From: Kitasatospora aureofaciens
Lineage (GTDB): Bacteria > Actinomycetota > Actinomycetes > Streptomycetales > Streptomycetaceae
Direction of reading: 5' to 3'
NCBI GenBank assembly: GCA_000720845.1
Contig: JODU01000002.1
Location: 248,001-312,000 of the forward strand
DNA: 64,000 nt
In this document: positions 26,067-34,732 of the stretch, in pieces
Numbering within the stretch: position 1 is the stretch's first letter
Layout: every line of letters begins with the position of its first letter
Translations under genes and position numbers: made by a program
Notes under the pieces: model-generated
Seen by the model: the letters and a program-made list of their open reading frames with translations, nothing else
The model's database searches: none
What the model was told of the DNA's origin: nothing

Positions 26067-26609
26067 ATGAGGCATCGCCACGGCGAGACCGTCCCACCGT
26101 CGAACGTCTGGACCGGCCGGGCCACCAACCGGGTCCAGTGGTTCCTGGCGCTCATCGGCGCCGCCTGCATGGCGCTCGGCATCGCCCTGGCCGTCGAATC
26201 GGCCTGGGAGTCGGGCGTCGCCCCGCTCGCCATGGCCGTCGTCGGCTGCATCGCGGCGGGACTGCTGGTCCTGTTCGGCACGCTCGCGTTCGTGCACGTC
26301 GCGCTGAGAGTCGACGAGGACTGTCTCGAGGTGCGCTGCGGCCACATCGGCGTTCCCCGCCGCCGCATCCCCCTCTCCCATGTCGCCGGCGCCGAGTTCG
26401 CGCCGCATGTCACCCCGCGCCACTGGGGCGGCTGGGGCTACCGGTGGCGGCCGGAGATGGGTACCGCCGTCGTCGTACGGCGCGGTGAGGGGCTGATCCT
26501 GCGGCTGTGGGACGGCCACACCTTCACCGTCACCGTGGACGACGCGGAGGCGGCCGTCCAGGTCATCAAGGACCGGCTGCGCCCGAAGACACCGGGCCCG
26601 GCCCACTGA
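26067..26609 (+). CDS. Membrane protein with PH-like C-terminal domain, unknown function
   Basis: A 180-residue protein with two helices (about residues 25-45, WFLALIGAACMALGIALAVE, and 52-75, VAPLAMAVVGCIAAGLLVLFGTLA) and a beta-rich C-terminal domain containing RVDEDCLEVRCGHIGVPRRRIPLSHVAGAEF and VVVRRGEGLILRLWDGHTFTVTV. The last part looks like a bacterial PH-like domain; function unknown. The ATG at 26067 is preferred over 26049 because a TAACCT box ends 7 nt before it. The same spot contains ATGAG-N4-CTCAT (26049-26062), a GntR-type-looking inverted repeat overlapping the -10. Confidence 0.72.
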   Translation: MRHRHGETVPPSNVWTGRATNRVQWFLALIGAACMALGIALAVESAWESGVAPLAMAVVGCIAAGLLVLFGTLAFVHVALRVDEDCLEVRCGHIGVPRRRIPLSHVAGAEFAPHVTPRHWGGWGYRWRPEMGTAVVVRRGEGLILRLWDGHTFTVTVDDAEAAVQVIKDRLRPKTPGPAH

Positions 26610-26684
26610 ACCGAGCGACCCGTCCCCGGGGCGGCGTGGGGCGAGCCGACCGGTCCGGGTCCGGTGGCGTCGGGCGTACGGTCC

Positions 26685-27767
26685 TCACCGGGGCAGCCGG
26701 TCGTCCCGCGGGCGGGCCTCCGCGCCCCGCGCCGGTGGCTCGTCGGCGAGCGGGCGGGCCGTGGCCAGTCCCGCCAGGACTCCCGCGCCCAGCGGCACCG
26801 CCGTGAAGCTCAGCGTGTTGCCGAGGGCGGCGATCGCCGCGAGCCCGGTGAGGGCCACACCGGCGGTGAGGACGACCGGCGTGGGACGCGGCGAACGCCA
26901 CAGCGCGTACAGCACCCACAAGTAGGCCGCGGCCAGCAGCGCCACACCCACGACCCCCTGTTCCGCCGCCTGCTGCCACACCGCCGAGTGCGGCCGGCCG
27001 TCCGGCGACGGCGCCTGGGCGGCCGTGGGGCTCAGTGCCCCGAAGCGTCCCGGCCCCACACCGAGCGCAGGCTCCCCGCGCAGCAGTTCCAGGGCGTCGG
27101 CCCACAGCCGGACGCGATGGGAGGTCAGCCGCCCCTCGACGGAGAGGGCGAGCCCGTCCGGTACCAAGCCACCCGGAACCGCCCAGCTCGGGCCGGTCAC
27201 CACAACCGCGCCCAGCCCCAGCCCGGCGATCGCCGCACCGCGCCGGCGTACGCGGCCCGCGGCGAGCGAGCACAGCAGTACCAGCGCACAGGCGGCACAC
27301 CCGGCGGCCGAGCCCATGGCGGCCGCGGTCACGGCGATCCCGACGGCCAGCACCCGTAACGCGGCCCGCACGGCCGGCCCCCCGCCGACCCACGCCCCGC
27401 AGCACGCGGCGCCCGCCGACAGCGCCAGCAGGGCGGCGGTCGCACCGGCGTGCCCGAGCGGTGCGGTGATCCGCGGCCCCGGCGCGAGATGTGGGACCGC
27501 GACCGTGAGGACCAGCCCGGCCAGCGCCGCCGCACAGGGCGCGGCGACCGGCAGCAGCGCCCCGCCGATCCGCCCCGCCGCGTAACCGGCGGCCACGGCC
27601 AGCAGCGCGAGCAGCACACCCTCCGGACGCCCGTCGCGCGCGGCCGCGGTGATCAACGACCAGGAGGCGCAGGCGGCGAGGATCACCACCCCCGCCGAGT
27701 CCGTGCCACCGCGTCTCCCGCCGTCCGCGAGCGCACCGTCCGCGGACGCAGTCCCCCTCGACCCCAC
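26685..27767 (-). CDS. O-antigen-ligase-like polytopic membrane protein
   Basis: About 360 residues with ten or so hydrophobic helices and a periplasmic loop carrying LTSHRVRLWADALELLRGEPALGVGPGRFG and HSAVWQQAAEQGVVGVALL, the Wzy_C/O-antigen ligase signature (conserved Arg and His). Members attach or polymerise glycans at the membrane; in Streptomyces the substrate is unknown, perhaps a cell-wall or exported polysaccharide. The start is uncertain: GTG at 27767 has a G-rich site but short spacing, and GTG at 27851 is an alternative. The first clear helix starts about 35 residues in. Divergent from lnt. Confidence 0.72.
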   Translation of the reverse strand: MGSRGTASADGALADGGRRGGTDSAGVVILAACASWSLITAAARDGRPEGVLLALLAVAAGYAAGRIGGALLPVAAPCAAALAGLVLTVAVPHLAPGPRITAPLGHAGATAALLALSAGAACCGAWVGGGPAVRAALRVLAVGIAVTAAAMGSAAGCAACALVLLCSLAAGRVRRRGAAIAGLGLGAVVVTGPSWAVPGGLVPDGLALSVEGRLTSHRVRLWADALELLRGEPALGVGPGRFGALSPTAAQAPSPDGRPHSAVWQQAAEQGVVGVALLAAAYLWVLYALWRSPRPTPVVLTAGVALTGLAAIAALGNTLSFTAVPLGAGVLAGLATARPLADEPPARGAEARPRDDRLPR

Positions 27768-27976
27768 CGTGTCCCCCGCCCCCGTCGCCCCCGACCTGAC
27801 GGGCCCCCGCCGCCCGGCGGAATCGGGCCGGCGACCGGGGCTCGGGCACACGGTAACGGCTGGTCGGCGGATTGGGGACCGGTCGGCTCCCGGTTGTGGC
27901 GAAACGATGCGGCACAGGCTCTGCCCGGCCCTTCGACGTCCCCGGACCGTCCTGTCCGCGGCCAGGTCACCCGCCG

Positions 27977-27982
27977 TACACT
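27977..27982 (+). promoter_or_regulatory. Leaderless -10 box for lnt
   Basis: TACACT ends 7 nt before the GTG at 27990. With a normal -10 to start distance, transcription would begin at the start codon itself. Confidence 0.5.
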
Positions 27983-27989
27983 CCGGGGG

Positions 27990-29603
27990 GTGACAGCCAC
28001 CGCAACCTCCGTCGGCGAGTCGGACCGGACGCAGCCGCAGACCACGCCCGCCTCCCGGGCCGTCGCGCGGCTCGTGCGCCTCGCCCCGGCCGCCGCCGCG
28101 GCGCTCTCCGGAGTGCTCCTCTACGTCAGCTTCCCGCCGCGCACCCTGTGGTGGTTCGCACTGCCCGCCTTCGCCGCCTTCGGCTGGGTGCTGCGCGGCC
28201 GCGGCTGGAAGGCAGGTCTCGGCCTCGGCTACCTCTTCGGCCTCGGCTTCCTGCTCCCGCTGCTGGTGTGGACCGGAGTGGAGGTCGGCCCCGGCCCCTG
28301 GCTCGCCCTGGCCGCGATCGAGGCGCTCTTCGTGGCGGCGGTCGGCGCCGGCGTCGCGGCGGTGTCGAAGCTGCCGGGATGGCCGGTGTGGGCGGCGGCG
28401 CTGTGGACCGCGGGAGAGGCCGCACGCGCGCGCGTACCCTTCGAGGGCTTCCCCTGGGGCAAGATCGCGTTCGGGCAGGCGGACGGCGTGTTCCTGCCGC
28501 TCGCCGCCCTCGGCGGCACACCGGTACTCGGCTTCGCGGTCGTCCTGTGCGGTTTCGGTCTCTGCGAGGCCGTGCGCCTGGCCGTCCGGGCGCGCCGCGG
28601 CGACGAGGTACGGCGCGGCGCCGCGGCCGTGGCACTGCTCGGCGTGGCCGTGCCCGTCGTGGGTGCCGTGGCCGCCCGGCCGCTGGTGACCGACGCGGCG
28701 GAGGACGGCACCGCGACCGTCGCCGTGATCCAGGGCAACGTGCCGCGCGCGGGTCTCGGCTTCAACGCCCAGCGCCGCGCCGTACTCGACTACCACGCGC
28801 GCGAGACGCAGCGCCTGGCCGCCGAGGTGAAGGCGGGCAAGGTGGCACGCCCGGACTTCGTGCTCTGGCCGGAGAACTCCTCGGACATCGACCCGTTCGC
28901 CAACGCCGACGCCCGCCGGATCATCGACCGGGCCGCGCGGGCGATCGGCGCGCCCATCTCGGTCGGCGGCGTCGTGGAACGCGACGGCAAGCTGCTCAAC
29001 GAGCAGATCCTGTGGGACCCGGACAAGGGCCCCGTCGACACCTACGACAAGCGGCAGATCCAGCCCTTCGGCGAGTACCTGCCGCTGCGCTCGCTCATCG
29101 GGGCGATCAACGACACCTGGACCACCATGGTCAGCAGGGACTTCAGCCGGGGCACCGAGCCCGGCGTGTTCACCATGGCCGGGACCGAGGTGGGCCTGGT
29201 GACCTGCTACGAGGCGGCCTTCGACTGGGCCGTGCGCTCCGAGGTCACCGACGGCGCCCAGATGATCTCCGTGCCCAGCAACAACGCGACCTTCGACCGC
29301 AGCGAGATGACCTACCAGCAGCTCGCCATGTCCCGGATCCGCGCGGTCGAGCACAGCCGGACCGTCACCGTCCCGGTCACCAGCGGCGTCAGCGCGATCA
29401 TCATGCCGGACGGCAGGATCACCCAGAAGACCGGCATGTTCGTGGCGGACTCCCTGGTCCAGGAGGTGCCCCTGCGCTCCTCCGAGACGCCCGCCACCCG
29501 GCTCGGCATCGCACCCGAGATCGCCCTGGTACTGGTCGCCGCCGGAGGACTCGGCTGGGCCGTCGGTGCCGGTGTGCGCGGTCGGCGCGCCCACGGCGTG
29601 TAG
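27990..29603 (+). CDS. lnt: Apolipoprotein N-acyltransferase
   Basis: A 537-residue polytopic protein with six or so N-terminal helices (residues about 27-230), a nitrilase-type catalytic domain outside the membrane, and a C-terminal helix. The Glu-Lys-Cys triad of Lnt is recognisable: Glu in WPENSSD, Lys in YDKRQIQPFGEYLPLR, and Cys in VTCYEAAFDW. It N-acylates the lipid-modified cysteine of lipoproteins at the outer membrane-leaflet face. Streptomyces usually carries two Lnt copies, so this is probably one of a pair. The GTG at 27990 appears leaderless. Confidence 0.9.
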   Translation: MTATATSVGESDRTQPQTTPASRAVARLVRLAPAAAAALSGVLLYVSFPPRTLWWFALPAFAAFGWVLRGRGWKAGLGLGYLFGLGFLLPLLVWTGVEVGPGPWLALAAIEALFVAAVGAGVAAVSKLPGWPVWAAALWTAGEAARARVPFEGFPWGKIAFGQADGVFLPLAALGGTPVLGFAVVLCGFGLCEAVRLAVRARRGDEVRRGAAAVALLGVAVPVVGAVAARPLVTDAAEDGTATVAVIQGNVPRAGLGFNAQRRAVLDYHARETQRLAAEVKAGKVARPDFVLWPENSSDIDPFANADARRIIDRAARAIGAPISVGGVVERDGKLLNEQILWDPDKGPVDTYDKRQIQPFGEYLPLRSLIGAINDTWTTMVSRDFSRGTEPGVFTMAGTEVGLVTCYEAAFDWAVRSEVTDGAQMISVPSNNATFDRSEMTYQQLAMSRIRAVEHSRTVTVPVTSGVSAIIMPDGRITQKTGMFVADSLVQEVPLRSSETPATRLGIAPEIALVLVAAGGLGWAVGAGVRGRRAHGV

Positions 29604-29659
29604 CCGTACGCCCGGCGCACGCCCCACGACATCGGCGGGAGCGTGTGGGCTGCCCCCGT

Positions 29660-29665
29660 TAGGGT
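29660..29665 (+). promoter_or_regulatory. Leaderless -10 box for the Nudix gene
   Basis: TAGGGT is followed by 7 nt and then the ATG at 29673; no ribosome-binding site exists between them. This TAGGGT spacing is the usual actinobacterial leaderless arrangement. Confidence 0.65.
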
Positions 29666-29672
29666 CGGGTCC

Positions 29673-30152
29673 ATGGCTACTCCCGACTTCATCCGCGACC
29701 TGCGCGCCTCTGCCGGACACCAGCTCCTGTGGCTCCCCGGAGTCACCGCCGTCGTCTTCGACGACGAGGGCAGAGTGCTGCTCGGCCGACGGTCCGACAA
29801 CGGGCGATGGTCGTTGATCGGCGGTATCCCGGAACCGGGGGAGCAGCCCGCCGCCTGCGCCGTGCGCGAGGTCGAGGAGGAGACCGCCGTCCAGTGCGTC
29901 GTCGAGCGGCTGGTCCTCGTGCAGGCGCTGAAGCCGGTCACCTACGACAACGGTGACGTCTGCCAGTTCATGGACATCACCTTCCGCTGCCGGGCCGTCG
30001 GCGGCGAGGCCCGGGTGAACGACGACGAGTCGCTGGAGGTGGGCTGGTTCGCGGTGGACGCCCTGCCCGACATCAAGGAGTTCGGGCAGACCAGGGTGAA
30101 GCAGGCCCTGTCCGACGCCCCCACATGGTTCGAACCCACTGGTTCCTTCTGA
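29673..30152 (+). CDS. Nudix hydrolase
   Basis: A 159-residue Nudix protein with the full Nudix box: GGIPEPGEQP followed by AVREVEEETAV, giving the G-x5-E-x7-R-E-x2-E-E pattern that binds Mg2+ and the diphosphate. The upstream LLWLPGVTAVVFDDEGRVLLGRRS and downstream YDNGDVCQFMDITFRCR fit ADP-ribose/NTP pyrophosphohydrolases, but the substrate cannot be assigned. The start is fixed by a leaderless -10 box. It lies downstream of lnt and 54 bp upstream of the dehydrogenase gene, which has its own promoter. Confidence 0.9.
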   Translation: MATPDFIRDLRASAGHQLLWLPGVTAVVFDDEGRVLLGRRSDNGRWSLIGGIPEPGEQPAACAVREVEEETAVQCVVERLVLVQALKPVTYDNGDVCQFMDITFRCRAVGGEARVNDDESLEVGWFAVDALPDIKEFGQTRVKQALSDAPTWFEPTGSF

Positions 30153-30194
30153 AGTATGGGGCGTGCCCACATGGGGGACGGAGTGGACGCTGCC

Positions 30195-30200
30195 TAGGGT
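30195..30200 (+). promoter_or_regulatory. Leaderless -10 box for the 3-hydroxybutyrate dehydrogenase-like gene
   Basis: TAGGGT ends 6 nt before the ATG at 30207, again with no ribosome-binding site. It is nearly the same element as that of the Nudix gene 535 bp upstream. Confidence 0.65.
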
Positions 30201-30206
30201 CGGGAC

Positions 30207-31007
30207 ATGACCTCGCCCAGCGTCCTCCAGGCCCCTCACACCTCCTCGCTCGACCTCCAGGGCCGCACCGCCCTCGTCACCGGCGCCGCCGGCGGCATCG
30301 GCCGTGCCTGCGCGCTGCGGCTCGCCGCTGCCGGGGCCGAGGTCAGAGCGGTCGACCGGGACGCCGAGGGCCTCGAGGCGCTCGCCGGAAGCTGCGGGGA
30401 CCTCGCGGGCAGTGTCGAGCCGCAGGTCCTGGACCTGACCGACCTGGACGCCGCCGAACGCGCCGCGGCCGGCACCGATGTCCTCGTCAACAACGCCGGG
30501 CTGCAACTGGTGCGACCCCTGGAGGAGTTCCCGCCGGACGTCTTCCATACCGTGCTCACCGTGATGCTGGAGGCACCCTTCCGGCTGATCCGCGGCGCCC
30601 TGCCCCACATGTACGGGCAGGGCTGGGGCCGCATCGTCAACATCTCCTCCGTCCACGGCCTGCGGGCCTCGGCCTACAAGGCGGCCTACGTGTCCGCCAA
30701 GCACGGACTGGAGGGCCTGTCCAAGACGGCCGCACTCGAAGGCGCCGCCCACGGCGTCACCTCCAACTGCGTGAACCCCGCCTACGTCCGCACCCCGCTG
30801 GTGGAGCGGCAGATCGCCGACCAGGCCCGCGCCCACGGGGTCCCCGAGGAGCAGGTGCTCTCCGACGTACTGCTGCGGGACAGCGCCGTACGGCGGCTGA
30901 TCGAACCCGACGAGGTCGCCGAGGCGGTGGCGTACCTGTCCGGCCCGCACGCGGCCGGCATCACGGGCACCTCACTCGTGCTGGACGGCGGCTGGACCGC
31001 GCACTGA
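30207..31007 (+). CDS. Short-chain dehydrogenase, 3-hydroxybutyrate dehydrogenase-like
   Basis: A 266-residue SDR with TGAAGGIGRA (NAD-binding), NNAG, catalytic Ser in NISSVHGLRAS and the Y-x3-K pair in AAYVSAKHG. The HGLRAS, NCVNPAYVRTPLVERQI and C-terminal GITGTSLVLDGGWTAH segments match bacterial 3-hydroxybutyrate dehydrogenases, which interconvert 3-hydroxybutyrate and acetoacetate with NAD. The gene is followed 56 bp later by a GAF/PucR regulator in the same direction and then by a converging MHS-type organic acid transporter, a plausible ketone-body/hydroxy-acid use locus. Confidence 0.85.
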   Translation: MTSPSVLQAPHTSSLDLQGRTALVTGAAGGIGRACALRLAAAGAEVRAVDRDAEGLEALAGSCGDLAGSVEPQVLDLTDLDAAERAAAGTDVLVNNAGLQLVRPLEEFPPDVFHTVLTVMLEAPFRLIRGALPHMYGQGWGRIVNISSVHGLRASAYKAAYVSAKHGLEGLSKTAALEGAAHGVTSNCVNPAYVRTPLVERQIADQARAHGVPEEQVLSDVLLRDSAVRRLIEPDEVAEAVAYLSGPHAAGITGTSLVLDGGWTAH

Positions 31008-31063
31008 ACCGGGGTTTTCCACAGGGCTGCCGAGACGGGCGGGTGATGGGGAATCCTGTGGGC

Positions 31064-32968
31064 ATGTCCCGTGATCATGTGCAGTCCGCCGAGACGCCGT
31101 TCCTGGAGCTGTTGGCCCGCGGCGCCTCCGCCGACGCCTATGAGCAGCCGGTGCTGCTCGCCCGTGCCGAGGGCGGACCGGCCGAGCGGATCGACGCGCT
31201 CGACCGGGCCAAGCACCTCGCGCTGCGGGTGCGCTCGGAGCTGGAGGGCCGGCGCAGGCGCGAGGCCGAGCTGTCCGCGCTCTTCGAGACCGCCCACGAC
31301 CTCGCCGGACTGCGCGACCTGGACGCGGTACTGCGGGCGATCGTGCAGCGGGCCCGCTCCCTGCTCGGCACCGACGTCACCTACCTCAGCCTCAACGACC
31401 CGGAGCGCGGTGACACCTACATGCGGGTCACCGAGGGCTCGGTCGCCGCCCGCTTCCAGCAACTGCGGCTCGGCATGGGGGAGGGGCTCGGCGGCCTCGT
31501 CGCCCAGACCGCCCGCCCCTACGTCACCGACGACTACTTCGAGGACGCCCGCTTCCAGCACACCGGCCCCATCGACGCGGGAGTGCGCGACGAGGGCCTG
31601 GTCGCCATCCTCGGCGTACCCCTCATGCTCGGCCACCACGTCATCGGCGTGCTCTTCGCCGCCGACCGGCGGGCCCGGGTCTTCGAACGCGAGCAGATCG
31701 CCCTGCTCGGCTCCTTCGCCGCCCTCGCGGCCGCCGCCATCGACACCGCGAACCTGCTCGCCGAGACCCGCTCGGCCCTCGCCGGCCTGGAGCGGGCCAA
31801 CGAGATCATCCGGGACCGCAGCGGCGTCATCGAGCGGGCCTCCGACGTCCACGACCGGCTCGCCGAGCTCGTCCTGCGCGGCGGCGGGGTGCACGACGTG
31901 GCCGCCGCCGTCTCGCAGGTGCTGGACGGCACCGTGGAGTTCACCGAGGCGCTCGCGGTGCCGGAGTACGCGCTGGAGGCGTCCCGCGCGGAAGGACACG
32001 TGGTGCGGCACAAGGACGACTGGATCGCCGCCGTCGCCGCCGGTGACGAGCTGTTCGGCGCCCTCGTCCTGCGCGGCCACCCCGGTCTCGACCCCGTCGA
32101 CCAGCTCACCCTCGAACGCGCCGCGATGGTCACCTCCCTGCTGCTGCTCGCCCGCCGCTCCGCAGCCGAGGCCGAACAGCGCGTCCGGGGCGAGCTGCTC
32201 GACGACCTGCTCGACGCCCGCGACCGCGATCCGCGCCTGCTGAACGACCGGGCCCGACGCCTGCACGCCGACCTCCTTGCCGCGCACGTCGTCCTCGTCG
32301 CCCGCCTCGACGCCACCGCGGCCGACGCCGACCAGGAGGCGGACGCGCGCCGACGCCTGTGGGCCGCGGCCTCCCACCTCGCGGCGACCCGGCACGGCCT
32401 GGCCGCCGCGCGGGACGGCGGCACCGTACTGCTGCTGCCCCTGGCGGACGGGGACGGGGCCACCGGTCTGGCCCGGCGCACCGCCCGGCACCTGGGCCGC
32501 GCGGTCCACGAGGCCGTCACCGTCGGCGCCTCCGCCCCCGTACGGGACCTCGCCGCCCGCCCCGACGCCGTGGCCGCCGCCTACACCGAAGCCGGACGCT
32601 GCCTCGACGCCCTGCGCCTGCTGGGCCGCTCCGGGGACGGCGCGGCGGCCGAGGACTTCGGTTTCCTGGGCCTGCTGCTCGCCGGGGACCGGAACGTACC
32701 CGGGTTCGTCGACCGCACCATCGGCCAGGTCGTCGCCTACGACGAGCGGCGCGGCACGGAACTCGTGCGCACCCTCGACGCGTACTTCGCCTGCGGGATG
32801 AGCCCGGCCCGCACGAAGGAGGCCCTGCACGTCCACGTGAACACCGTTGCCCAGCGCCTGGAGCGCGTCGGCCGGCTCCTGGGCGAGGACTGGCAGCGCC
32901 CCGACCGCGCCCTGGAGATACAACTGGCCCTCAGACTCCACCGGTTGTCGGCCCCGGCACGGCACTGA
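31064..32968 (+). CDS. GAF-domain regulator with PucR/CdaR C-terminal helix-turn-helix
   Basis: A 634-residue regulator. A coiled-coil-prone N-terminus (residues about 40-75) leads into a GAF domain (about 85-245: LLGTDVTYLSLND, GVPLMLGHHVIGVLFAADRR), then a second, degenerate sensory region and the PucR_2-type C-terminal HTH (about 560-630: TLDAYFACGMSPARTKEALHVHVNTVAQRLERVGRLLG). The GAF ligand is not evident. In several actinomycetes such regulators sit beside 3-hydroxybutyrate dehydrogenase genes, so control of the upstream SDR and the downstream MHS transporter is inferred. Starts at 31046 and 31058 are also in frame. Confidence 0.85.
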   Translation: MSRDHVQSAETPFLELLARGASADAYEQPVLLARAEGGPAERIDALDRAKHLALRVRSELEGRRRREAELSALFETAHDLAGLRDLDAVLRAIVQRARSLLGTDVTYLSLNDPERGDTYMRVTEGSVAARFQQLRLGMGEGLGGLVAQTARPYVTDDYFEDARFQHTGPIDAGVRDEGLVAILGVPLMLGHHVIGVLFAADRRARVFEREQIALLGSFAALAAAAIDTANLLAETRSALAGLERANEIIRDRSGVIERASDVHDRLAELVLRGGGVHDVAAAVSQVLDGTVEFTEALAVPEYALEASRAEGHVVRHKDDWIAAVAAGDELFGALVLRGHPGLDPVDQLTLERAAMVTSLLLLARRSAAEAEQRVRGELLDDLLDARDRDPRLLNDRARRLHADLLAAHVVLVARLDATAADADQEADARRRLWAAASHLAATRHGLAAARDGGTVLLLPLADGDGATGLARRTARHLGRAVHEAVTVGASAPVRDLAARPDAVAAAYTEAGRCLDALRLLGRSGDGAAAEDFGFLGLLLAGDRNVPGFVDRTIGQVVAYDERRGTELVRTLDAYFACGMSPARTKEALHVHVNTVAQRLERVGRLLGEDWQRPDRALEIQLALRLHRLSAPARH

Positions 32969-32994
32969 CCCCCGCACGCACGGGCGTACGGGGG
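32969..32994. terminator. Bidirectional hairpin between the GAF regulator and MHS transporter genes
   Basis: CCCCCG-c-ACGC (32969-32979) pairs with GCGT-a-CGGGGG (32984-32994), ten pairs with one internal mismatch and a 4-base loop, starting directly after the regulator stop codon. The converging transporter gene ends 16 bp beyond. Confidence 0.7.
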
Positions 32995-33009
32995 CCGGTG
33001 GTGGGCGGC

Positions 33010-34398
33010 TCAGACGGTGCGCGCCTGCTGCGCACGGGAGTCGGACACCGGCCCGGTCCCGCCTTCGTCGCCGGGGACGGTGCCGGCCTCCGCGAGGTCC
33101 CGGTGCCGGGTCTCCCGGGCCACCCCCACGGCGAACAGCGTCAGCACGGCCGAGGCGATGACATAGAGGGAGATCGGCGTCGAGCTGTCGTACTCGGACA
33201 GCAGCGCGGTGGCGATCAGCGGCGCCGGAGCACCCGCCGCCACGGAGGCGAACTGGGCGCCGATCGACGCCCCCGAATAGCGCATCCGGGTCGCGAACAT
33301 CTCGGAGAAGAAGGCCGCCTGGGGCGCGTACATGGCGCCGTGCAGCACCAGCCCCACGGTCACCGCGAGCAGCAGACTGCCGAAGCGACCGGAGTCGATC
33401 AGCATGAAGAAGGGGAACATCCACAGCCCGACGCCGGCCGCGCCCAGCAGGTAGACGGGGCGCCGGCCGATCCGGTCCGACAGCGCGCCCCAGGCCGGGA
33501 TGACCGCGAAGTGCACGGCCGAGGCGATCAGCACCGCGTTGAGCGCCGTCTGCTTGGAGACGTCGGCCGCGGACGTGGCGTAGACGAGGATGAAGGCGGT
33601 GATGACGTAGTAACTGATGTTCTCCGCCATCCGCGCGCCCATGGCGATCAGCACGTCGCGCCAGTGGTACCGCATCACGGCGACCAGCGGAAGCGGCTCG
33701 GCCTTCGCCTTCCGCGACTCGGCCTGCGCCAACGCCTGCTTGAAGACCGGCGATTCGTCGACAGACAGACGAATCCACAAACCGACCATGACGAGGACAC
33801 CGGAGAGCAGGAACGGGATCCGCCAGCCCCAGCTGTTGAACGCGGCGTCCGACAGCACGGCCGTCAGCAGCGACAGCACGCCGGTAGCGAGCAGTTGCCC
33901 GGCCGGCGCCCCGGTCTGCGGCCACGACGCCCAGAACCCGCGCCGACGCGCGTCCCCGTGCTCGGACACCAGCAGCACGGCCCCGCCCCATTCACCGCCC
34001 AGGGCGAAGCCCTGGACGAGCCGCAACACGGTCAGCAGCACGGGAGCGGCAGTGCCGACGGTCGCGTGGGTGGGCAGCAGCCCGATCGCGAAGGTCGCCC
34101 CGCCCATCATCAACAGACTCAGCACCAGCAGCTTCTTGCGGCCGAGCCGGTCGCCGTAGTGCCCGAACACCAGGGCCCCGACCGGCCGCGCGGCGAACCC
34201 GACGGCATAGGTCAGGAACGACAGCAGCGTGCCCACCAGCGGGTCGGAGTCCGGGAAGAACAGCTCGTTGAACACGAGCGCGGCGGCAGAGCCGTAGAGG
34301 AAGAAGTCGTACCACTCGATGGTGGTGCCGATCAGGGACGCGGCGACGATGCGCTTGAGGTTGTTCGGGGCTGGTGGAGCGGCTGCGGGCGACGACAT
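33010..34398 (-). CDS. MHS-family major facilitator transporter
   Basis: A 462-residue, 12-helix MFS carrier of the metabolite:H+ symporter family (KgtP/ShiA/ProP type). Landmarks are AASLIGTTIEWYDFFLYGSAAALVF in helix 1, GHYGDRLGRKK between helices 2 and 3, RLVQGFALGGEWGGAVLL, and a central RLSVDESPVFKQAL loop. Members import small organic acids or zwitterions such as 2-oxoglutarate, shikimate or proline. The adjacent 3-hydroxybutyrate dehydrogenase-like gene makes a hydroxy-acid substrate plausible. The ATG at 34398 follows AGGAAG at about 9 nt; longer frames upstream look non-coding. Confidence 0.88.
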   Translation of the reverse strand: MSSPAAAPPAPNNLKRIVAASLIGTTIEWYDFFLYGSAAALVFNELFFPDSDPLVGTLLSFLTYAVGFAARPVGALVFGHYGDRLGRKKLLVLSLLMMGGATFAIGLLPTHATVGTAAPVLLTVLRLVQGFALGGEWGGAVLLVSEHGDARRRGFWASWPQTGAPAGQLLATGVLSLLTAVLSDAAFNSWGWRIPFLLSGVLVMVGLWIRLSVDESPVFKQALAQAESRKAKAEPLPLVAVMRYHWRDVLIAMGARMAENISYYVITAFILVYATSAADVSKQTALNAVLIASAVHFAVIPAWGALSDRIGRRPVYLLGAAGVGLWMFPFFMLIDSGRFGSLLLAVTVGLVLHGAMYAPQAAFFSEMFATRMRYSGASIGAQFASVAAGAPAPLIATALLSEYDSSTPISLYVIASAVLTLFAVGVARETRHRDLAEAGTVPGDEGGTGPVSDSRAQQARTV

Positions 34399-34605
34399 CG
34401 GCACCACTTCCTGGCGTTCGGTGGGGACGGTTGTGTGTCGCCATACCGTAGGAACACGCAGGTCAGCGGCGTATGTGGTGGGGCACCATAGTTTGGTCCG
34501 CGGGAGTGCGTTCCCACACCACTCATGGCCCCTCCCGGCTGCGGCGCCGCCCTGCCGGCGCATCGCCCGGCCGGTCACCTCCGCCGCGGTCACCGTCACG
34601 TCATG
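34399..34605. promoter_or_regulatory. Upstream region of the MHS transporter
   Basis: About 200 bp without a coding frame. It holds the leader of the transporter gene. It contains AT-rich islands near 34425-34475 that probably include the promoter, but no clear -10/-35 pair or operator could be assigned. Confidence 0.4.
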
Positions 34606-34680
34606 TCATTGGCGAGCCGCCCTGGCCCGGTTCTTGATCGCGGGGATGACGTCGCTCTTGGCGTCGGAGTAGTCGTTCAT
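34606..34680 (-). CDS. Possible 24-residue small ORF or gene remnant
   Basis: An ATG-TGA frame encoding MNDYSDAKSDVIPAIKNRAR and four further residues. It shows the strong G/C third-position bias of real genes and a GGAG four bases before the ATG. The frame stays open upstream into the LysR gene, where it is a shadow. It lies between the LysR stop (34733) and the transporter. It could be a genuine small protein, or the C-terminal stub of a deleted gene. I recognise no family. Confidence 0.3.
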   Translation of the reverse strand: MNDYSDAKSDVIPAIKNRARAARQ

Positions 34681-34732
34681 GTCGCTCCACCGCCGGTCGG
34701 GCAGGGCCCGTTTGACGCTCGCCGACGTGCCG

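Noticed and set aside
30120..30150. GGTTCGAACCC resembling a tRNA T-loop
   Set aside because: It encodes the WFEPTGSF end of the Nudix protein and there is no cloverleaf around it.
26685..30950. A 1421-residue minus-strand open frame
   Set aside because: Beyond about 27850 it runs antisense to lnt, the Nudix gene and the dehydrogenase, whose family motifs and promoters are clear; it is a GC-bias artefact.
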